A stretch of DNA of 64,000 nucleotides from Tretioscincus oriximinensis (Eukaryota; Chordata; Lepidosauria; Squamata; Gymnophthalmidae). The notes under the pieces were generated by a model, which made no database searches, was not told the origin of the DNA, and saw only the letters and a program-made list of their open reading frames with translations. The position numbers and the translations under genes are program-made. Of this stretch, positions 56,451-64,000 are shown piece after piece (the first letter of the stretch is position 1; every line of letters starts with the position of its first letter). The stretch spans positions 1,450,263 to 1,514,262 of the forward strand of contig JAJVDF010000234.1 of the NCBI GenBank assembly GCA_022410635.1. Direction: 5' to 3'.

Positions 56451-58725
56451 AGTTTTGAAATTGTGATGTTGGCTATTCTCAATAAGTGCCATTTTGCTGA
56501 TGGTGCTGATCTCAACCAAACTCTTCTGTGGTAGGGATCAGTGGATTTGACTAGACCAGATCCATTGATTTAGAATGTGGAATGGATGTTATAGAAATAG
56601 AGATTTTAATAGATGCCTATTCAAAAGGAATTATTCATTTTTTAATTTTCATTTAAATTTCTTCAGCAACATTTCCTGTTTTACTTTTTTATTTCTCAAG
56701 CTTTGTGCTACCTCTCTGGCCTGAAGCAGCAGGTCAAGTGGCAAATAAATATGAGACTCCAATGAGCCACTTAACATATGTATTTTGCACTAGCTGCAGA
56801 TTTTGGAGAAGAACATTGGAAGCTTTAATTTAAGTGTACAGATGCCTGTGCATGCCAAGGAAACTGCACAATTGTGTTCATGATGTTTCATGAACTCATA
56901 GATATTGGACTAAAACATGAGAACACGTCTTAAATCCTTATAACTTTTAAATAGTTCAATTTTAAAAGAGTTTTGTCCTGTTTTTAAACAATTTATCTTA
57001 CATCTCTTGTAGGATCTTTCCCACAGGATGGAATATAAATAAACAAAATAAATAATGAACCATGCCTTTTAATCAACACTTGTTTTGGAATACTCCATTT
57101 TACTTTTACACTTGTTGATTTCACTTGCTGCCTCCTTAAAAATTACAGCTTGCTTTAAAAACTTACATGGTGTCGGTTTCAAAATAATAAAACTACAGAT
57201 TTTATCTTCTTGAGACTGAAGTGCCAGTTAAGCATTCTTAGCTCAACACACAGCATGTCTATATTTGCTAGGTCAGCATTTTAATTTTTGGATATTTATC
57301 CTGGTTGCATTTCTGAACAGTTTCCAGCAGAGACATAAGCAATAGATAGTGGGTGATGCAACCATAAGGCTCAGCCTCCAGGAAAGAGCAAGTGAAGTGG
57401 ATGGAAATAAATCTGAAGCAAAAGATTTGAGAGCTGCAGTTTTGGATTTGTTTGTTTTAATGTAAAAATCTACCTGACAGTATTGCTTAACCTGTACTTT
57501 TTAAAGCATCATTTAAAACCATGCTAGAAATTGAATAGGTGGAATAATTTCAGTTAACCTATTCATAGAGGATAAGAAACTAAAAGAACTTACTGGTTTA
57601 AAATCATGCTGTTCTCAAGTCTTGTAGTGCTTTTATTATTTTTAACCCACATACATTTTATATTCAATAACAAAATAAAAAGCACACAATTGCTCAAGTA
57701 CAGCAGATTAAAATGACAATTTTATGTATATTTATTTACATACACCGAGAGAGAGACTACATCACTTATGAAAATCTCAAACTAATCTACATTAAGCATC
57801 TATATAATATTAAGTGTATATATTAAGCATAAAACTGCATACATAAAAATCAATAATTAAAAACATATTAAAAGCTGATCAGGGAGAGGAATAACCATAT
57901 GTTTAGGTACCTTCCAAGTGGTAAAAGGCAGGTATTCCATAGAGATAGTGCTAATGATGCTGTTGAAGATGTTGTTGATGAGCATTGATGCTGATGATTA
58001 GTACTAAACTGATTTACTTGGGTAATAGATTTCACAAGCTTTGCATTTTTGCCAATTCTGTTTCGCTTTTATATTTAGTATTATTCTTCAATGTTTGTGT
58101 TTTGCTTTAATCTGTGGCCCCACCACCTTTTTTCGTTACAGTAATAGCATGAGGCAAAAGGAAATTATTTTATTTAATATACAGTAGATATACAATTTCC
58201 CATTTGGGGACTAGCTGCTCTCTAAAGACTGCAGACTAATATCTATCTCTGTTCTTTTTATGTGCTTGAGAATTTAAAATAAAAAGCTGATTTTGCTCAA
58301 CGTACCTCCACTGGATTCTCTTGAGAAAGCACTATGTGAATATAGTTGATGATATAGCTCTGTTGATACAAAGTAACCTAAAAGCTGGAAAAAATTCATG
58401 AAATTAAGCACTATCTGCATGGGTTCGAATGGCTGCCCTCTGGTTGCAAAGGATCAAGGAAGACAAATCTATCAAGCATTTACCAGATCTCTGAAGTCCC
58501 AGATGTGATAATAAAAGCAGATGGGGAAATCTATCTCACAAAGTCTTCACCAGATGAGTTGAGGTGTAATGGTGGTGGTGGTGATGTTTATTTATAAAAC
58601 TATTTTTTACCAAACTGGGGAACTACCAGATAGGAGTCTAACACTCTAACCATTGCACCAAATTTACTTCCAGGAAGAGAAAAGTTATAGTCAAACAAGC
58701 AGGCAAACTTTACAAAAAGTTTGGC
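56451..58725. other. Anonymous sequence
   Basis: At 57,000-57,055 CCCACAGGATGGAATATAAATAAACAAAATAAATAA resembles in part an L2-type 3' end with an AAAT tail. The rest is unassigned. Confidence 0.35.
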
Positions 58726-58728
58726 CTA

Positions 58729-59155
58729 TAGTGAATAGAGAAAGAATAGAGAATAGAGAAAAAATGTTTTCTCTATCACACAACACTAGGACCAGAGGGC
58801 AATCCTTGAAACTGATGGGCAGACAAAGGGAAGTATTTTTTCACACACAGGGCCATTGGCCTGTGGAATTTACACCCTGAAGAGGTGGTGGTAGCTAACA
58901 GCCTGGATAGTTTCAAGGTTTATGGGCACCAAGAGTATAAATGGTTACTACGCTAGATGTCTGGATGCTGCCTCTGGGATGGAGCAACAGGCAGTACTCC
59001 TGAAATGACATTTGCAGGGAGTCATAAACAGGTGCATATTTTGCTTTCCTCTGTTCAGACTCCCCAGGTGCATCTGGTGGGCCTCTGTGTGAAGCAGAAT
59101 GCAGGACTAGATAGGCTCTGGCCCGATCCCGTATGGCACTTCTTATGTTCTTATG
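58729..59155 (+). mobile_element. CR1 LINE 3' end, copy F
   Basis: NREKMFSLSHNTRTRGQSLK (58,738-58,815), a FFHTQGH-like block, EEVVVANSLDSFK, then the 3' UTR (GTCTGGATGCTGCCTCTGGG, GTGCATCTGGTGGGCCTCTG), ending CTTCTTATGTTCTTATGG. A 9-10 bp triplication of AATAGAGAA sits at its start. Small deletions interrupt ORF2 near 58,826 and 58,918. Confidence 0.88.
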
Positions 59156-59555
59156 GACAGTGACTTTGAAAAGCAAAAGGAAATATTTTAAGCTTAAAAT
59201 AACACTATTTTATTTCACTCCACTTTTTTAATGCCATTTTGGTAGGCTATATTTCCATATTGACTGTTATGGTGCATTTTTTTTCTTAAAACCATCAGAT
59301 TACTCATAACTCCTACTATACTCTTATATTCATTTTTTTTCTGTCCCTAGAAATACCTTGTGGAATAAAGGAGAGATTTGAGTTTTCATGTGAATGGAAC
59401 CTTCAAAATATCTTCCATTAAGATATTCAGGCAGGTTTTCTAAAGAAATTTATCAGAAATTTGCATCTACTGTAGAATATGCAGATCAGAAATGAAAAAA
59501 AGCTTCACGTTATCTTACAAATCAGAAGATGTCATTTAGGCTTTGTGCAATCATA
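59156..59555. other. Anonymous sequence
   Basis: Nothing recognised. Confidence 0.4.
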
Positions 59556-59557
59556 AT

Positions 59558-59943
59558 GGCTGCATCCACACACAGAATTTATGTCTACATGGGAGCGCTG
59601 TCTCGGCAGCTCCTGCAGACGTAATGGCCGTTTGTCAGTGACACAGTCACTACAAACCTGCCTCGCTGTGGGTTTAATGAGAGCTGATATTTCCAGCTCT
59701 CATAGTGGAGGTTGCCTGAAACCCATTTTTCCTGTGCAAGCTGAGTGGGATGTACTGACAGTTACCCAGCATCACAAAGCAGGGCAGGAGACCCCTGACC
59801 AGAGGGGAATTTTCTCTCAGACATTAAAGGTATGGAACTTCTTTCCTCTTGCCCAACTACAGTCCCCCATCCACATATGTGCCACCCTTAAAGCCTGAAA
59901 CAGGTGGTAAATCCACCTTTTAGCTCCTTGTGTGGATGCAGCC
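59558..59943. mobile_element. TIR element without transposase (386 bp)
   Basis: Left end GGCTGCATCCACACACAGAA and right end complementing to GGCTGCATCCACACAAGGAG. No clear target duplication. The interior is GC-richer and has a 105-codon frame with no recognised domain. The terminal motif is shared with the 6.8-kb palindrome. Confidence 0.75.
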
Positions 59944-61985
59944 GATGTCACTATCTTACCTGCTAATGGACTTTAGACACTCAGAATAAACATCCTTTTC
60001 CCCAGAATATTCTATAGTTCTTTTATTCAGGCATCATTCCTAAGCCCTCAGAATCACAATGCCTGCAGTCACGGGATGAGACGCCTTCTGTGGATGTACC
60101 TTCTTAATAGGATTACCAGGATACCACAAGAAAAAGCTGCGCAAGAAAACCTAACTGAGCATGCTCAGTAATTCTTTGCATGCCCAGTACTTCTCAGCAT
60201 TTACTTCTTGATTTGTCCTCTCATCTATTTCAAAAGCTTTCTAATGGTTTGTTTGCAAAAAGATAAAAGAAGTATGCACGCAATTAGGCTATTCCGGATT
60301 TTAAAACTATTGCAATTTTTACCTTGTTGTTTACACAGGGCTTTAGTTCNCCTTCTCTTTTTGGGGGGGCAAAACATTCCACTCTCCATAATTATGTTTG
60401 AATATTGTCCATCTAATCTGAATAATCAATTTTAAAATCCACAATCTACTGATTTATATAGCAACCTAGTGAGGCAAATGGAACAGAAATGTGAATTTTA
60501 GGCAGATTATTGACTCTGTTTGGACACAGCCCCAATGTATTTGGTTTGACCTATAACTGGTCAAATACTTGTGAAGTATTCAATAAGTAAAACTCAAGAA
60601 TACAAACGTTTATATACATTTTAAAAAGTCTTACTTAAAGGGCCGGATGAGGTTGATTTCAAACAATTGAATAATTAAATTCAACACAGTTCAAACAAAC
60701 ACCACTAGTTTAATTTAATCTGAACCATCCTCTTTCAAACAGGGAAGGTGGTTCAGTTTAGTATGNAATGAATGGAACAATTTCAATAAAGCTAATTCAG
60801 TTTGGTTAGAACTAGATTAGACCAAATTTGGACATTTCTAGTGCCCAACTACGATGATAGAATCACAGTAATATTGCATGTAATGGTAACTCATTGTGTG
60901 CACATACCACATATGAGAATTCAGGCTTGAGTACCTTTTATGCCACTATAAAATCAAGTCATAAAAAATTCTCAAGTGTGAATATATGTGTGTGTTCTTG
61001 TTCGATGTGCGGATATTTGATTGCCATTACACTGTGATACTGCTGTGAAACTATCATTATTAGAGTAAGGGTAAGGATAAGCAATAATTAAACAGCAAGA
61101 AATGCTAATTCTGCAAATGTCCCTCAAGCCAAAGTGTGAGAATTCTACTGTGTGTGAATTATGAGAAGGTCCAAGAATCAATCTGTATATAAGCACAGTA
61201 AAATCAGTCAACTTTACATTTTAAACACCAGACTTCATCATAGTAATTAATTCCATTCTGATAATCCAATATTTTTCTTTCCATTCTGCCTTATATCATT
61301 TTTAGTGCTGTCAGTGATGGTAAGTGGATATGCAGCAACGAATGACAAAGTGCTGAGAAAAGCGTTTCAGAAAGATGTTCACTGATAATTTAAAGGTATG
61401 TTGAATTCTTTTAGCATTAATGAAAATTATAAAAGTGTGCAGATGGAAAACAGAAAGACTTCAGATATAAGGTAAGCCATTAAATATCAAATCCCAGAAA
61501 GAAAATATTAACTTTCAAAATGAGCTGTAGTAGGCATTTAACCTATGGTTCACAGAACATTTCTAGCTTTATTTCCAATTACTGATGCTTCAAGAAGCAA
61601 TAAATGGAATAGTACAATATAGTACATTTATTAAATAAAAGAGAAGGGTGATTTTACGTCATTTAAAGAAACATTTATTTTAGATTTAGCCTATGAGTTA
61701 TTGCTTCAAGGAACTTCTGTTTTTTAAGTTAGTTGACATTGATCAAGCACAATAAGTGATCTGATGAAAGTTGTAAAAATTAAAGTAGGAGAACAAGTTG
61801 CATAAATTATGTTTGGGTTCCCACTTCAAAATCAAGGCAGCTTCTTCTCAAGTAGAGTTAACATATTCCGTAAATTGCATGATCTATCAATGATTTTAAA
61901 ATGTCAGCCATGACAAAAAGCCAAAAGTTTGTGAAGTGGCCTTTGGTTGAAGAAACACAATTTTTCCTTTCCCCCCTCCATCTTC
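59944..61985. other. Mostly anonymous sequence
   Basis: 60,028-60,047 (TTATTCAGGCATCATTCCTA) is the inverted counterpart of the text near 7,108. Otherwise nothing recognised. Confidence 0.4.
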
Positions 61986-62009
61986 AGTTATTGTTTGTTA
62001 CTATTTTAA

Positions 62010-62111
62010 AATGTTGATTTTTTGCTGTTTTTATTGCTGGCTACCCTGAGTCCTTCGGGTATGGGGTGGAATATAAGTTTAAATGAATAAATAAATGAAT
62101 AAATAAATAAG
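62010..62111 (+). mobile_element. L2-type 3' end with (AAAT)n tail
   Basis: GCTACCCTGAGTCCTTCGGG, then TATGGGGTGGAATATAAGTT and (AAAT)n, matches the pattern of the L2 3' end at 37,012-37,060 in reverse. Only the last ~100 bp is recognisable. Confidence 0.6.
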
Positions 62112-62600
62112 AGGAGCCCAGCATTCTGTCTCATACAGAGGCCCACCAATTGTACCTGGGCAATCTGAAACAGAAGAAGGCAAAGTCTTCAATTGTTCTC
62201 GATGCCCAGCAAATGGCATTTCAAGAATACTGTCTGTTGCTCCATCTCGGAGACAGTATCAAGACATCCAACCTAGTAGCTGTTTATACCCTTGACTTCC
62301 ATGAACTTGTCTAATCCTGTCTTAAAGCTATCCAGGCTGCTAGCTACCATCACCTCTTCTGGAAGTAAATTCGAAAGGCTGATGACTCTGTGGCTGAAAA
62401 AATACTTTCCCTTGTCTGTCCTCACTCTTCTGCCCATCAACTTCAAGGAATGTCCCCTGATCCTAGTGCTATGCGATAGAGAAAACAAATTTTCTCAATT
62501 CACCTTATCCATCCCATGCATGATTTTATACACTTCAATCAAATCACCGTCTTTTGAGGCTGAAGAGGCCCAGACGTTGCAGCCAGATTTCATAAAGAGG
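62112..62600 (-). mobile_element. CR1 LINE copy G, missing its octamer tail
   Basis: Complement of the CR1 3' UTR begins at GAGCCCAGCATTCTGTC directly after the (AAAT)n of the preceding repeat. The octamer tail and the last ~30 bp of the CR1 are therefore missing. The minus strand encodes MFSLSHSTRIRGHSLKLMGR, KGKYFFSHRVISLSNLLPEE and LDSFKTGLDKFMEVKGINSY-stop (62,273-62,488). Confidence 0.88.
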
Positions 62601-64000
62601 CAAAACAATACTTGCTGACTAGTTTTGCAATATTATAACAATTGTAGTGATAGAACAATTTTACAAAACAAATGTGTAATAAAGATCTGCAAATTCTGTT
62701 CAGGATTGTTCAATTGAATCAGATAAAAAATTTCAAACCTGCTTGAGATGAATCAAACAGCAAATGTGTTTGAAAGGAGCTGATTTGATACATGATCAAA
62801 ATTGAATTGAAACATGGATAATCAGAATGGTTTGTTGGTGTTGTTTGTCATTTAAAAGGAGTATTTTCATTGAGTCCAAACAGATTCAAAGTGCAAAAAG
62901 ATCCAGATTGAACTGCAGCACTTAAATTTGGATTCACTGGAACCAAATCAGTATTTTGGTGTTTGTTCCCAGCTCTAATTTGTTTCCTGTGGTTCTACAA
63001 GGTAGTTGCTTAACTTCAGCACTTTTTTCTCCTAGATTCATTATGGTAATAGCACCTTAATGTGTAAGAAGCCAAATGAACATTACTCCATTTTCTTAAT
63101 AAACATCTGAGGATAGTTCAGTGCCAATTTTTAACGATGTCTGCTAATGATGATACTAACATTTACTTCTTTTTCTACTAGTGGAATCTTGGGGAGAAGA
63201 ACATTTTCAATTACGTTACTTAAACTGGCTTTGCCTTCTCCTTTGTTACATTAATAGAACTTTTTGCAAGATTAATGATGACCAATAATTCTAAAATTAT
63301 TCTACATATTTATATATTTTATTACTTTTCAAGCAGTTTTGGCTTTTTATATAAAGAAGTCCTTGCACTCCTTGTTTCTCCCTTCCCCTAATTACAAGCT
63401 AGGGTCAATCAAAATGTTGTTCTAATAGAATGTAGGTGCACAAAGCAAAAAAGTCAAATAGACAGTTGCATAATATTGCAGCAATTATTTAAAACTGCTC
63501 CTGCTATAGGTGAACAGTCTGGAATACAGCATGGATTGCATAGAACAAAGCAACCTAGAATGTACCACCTTTAAAATCTGTGTTTTACTTTCCTGCAAGA
63601 ATTTTATCTTAATGAGGGAACATTCGAAGTTTAGAGGAAATACTTTATCCTTATCAAAAAGCCTCTCATACAACATGCTATCAGCTTCCCCCAGTAAGGC
63701 TTGCAAGTTCTTGTTTGGGATTCTGAATGCACCTCTGTCATTGTTGGACTGGGACTGGTTTGACCTTTTTCAGGAATGGCTTAACCTATGAAATGATGGA
63801 CCTAGTTATGGGTCTTTAAACTGCTATGAGAGCATCTTTCTATAAATTATCTATCATACACTTTACATTTATTAGACCACACTGGTAATGCTTATTTTTA
63901 TTTTTATTTTTTTAATGCAAAACAAGGACAGGACAAAACAGAACACATATATACATAATACATAAACGTAAATCCCCTCCCACCCACCCTCAAACAGATA
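62601..64000. other. Anonymous sequence
   Basis: Nothing recognised. 63,890-63,915 is (ATTTTT)n, followed by A-rich text with ACAAGGACAGGACAAAACAG that may be the edge of another LINE. Confidence 0.35.

Noticed and set aside
59581..59898. 105-codon frame inside the TIR element at 59.6 kb
   Set aside because: No DDE/D transposase pattern; too short for a transposase.
1..64000. CRISPR arrays, bacterial operons, rRNA or functional tRNA genes
   Set aside because: None are present; the only tRNA-like sequences are SINE heads, and the tandem repeats lack the direct-repeat/unique-spacer pattern of a CRISPR array.

Overview
The window looks like vertebrate intergenic (or deep intronic) DNA from a sauropsid, most probably a squamate reptile. 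The base composition is AT-rich and I found no host exon, no splice-linked open reading frame and no structural RNA gene. What can be recognised is almost entirely transposable-element debris and simple repeats. The squamate reading rests on several CR1 LINE copies that share an (TTCTTATG)n 3' tail and the lizard/snake-style 3' UTR, an L2 LINE with the squamate-type 3' end, a tRNA-headed SINE with an L2-like tail, a Penelope-like element, Sushi-type Ty3/gypsy DNA and many fold-back DNA transposons. Scattered single Ns and one N-dense patch (30,236-30,305) indicate an unpolished assembly.

Layout. 1-2.3 kb: minus-strand CR1 with ORF1 esterase, endonuclease and an internally deleted reverse transcriptase (RT). 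2.3-5.2 kb: mostly anonymous, with a 132-bp duplication. 5.2-5.8 kb: two CR1 tails facing each other. 6.3-7.15 kb: cluster of nested palindromes. 9.0-9.4 kb: SINE. 9.9-10.3 kb: 172-bp tandem repeat. 10.7-12.0 kb: second CR1 mosaic. 15.0-16.4 kb: possible 3' end of an LTR element. 16.7 kb: AAT microsatellite plus 32-bp minisatellite. 18.46-21.30 kb: Sushi/Tf1-type LTR retrotransposon with a 5-bp target duplication, a gag remnant and a CR1 inserted in its 3' LTR. 23.6-24.7 kb: long purine microsatellite and a SINE. 24.7-29.8 kb: no recognisable element. 30.2 kb: snap-back element with Ns. 31.3-32.2 kb: purine tract, then a degenerate 19-bp minisatellite. 32.4-34.5 kb: two SINEs and a fold-back element. 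37.0-37.9 kb: L2. 38.6-39.5 kb: two CR1 tails. 40.5-42.7 kb: Penelope-like element split by a 798-bp solo LTR. 42.7-45.6 kb: four small DNA-transposon derivatives. 47.3-48.3 kb: fragments of two further LINE lineages. 51.0-51.7 kb: hAT end and SINE. 58.7-59.9 kb: CR1 tail and a TIR element. 62.0-62.6 kb: L2-like tail fused to CR1. The rest is anonymous sequence.

Nothing here forms a functional gene set. The elements interact only as layers of insertion: CR1 into a Sushi LTR, a solo LTR into a Penelope element, and perhaps a SINE at the edge of a hAT. The most informative structures are the Sushi-type element (target duplication, possible self-priming leader, 24-bp inversion in its 3' LTR), the LTR-in-Penelope nest, a fold-back family with a 9-10 bp target duplication, and the 19-bp minisatellite.
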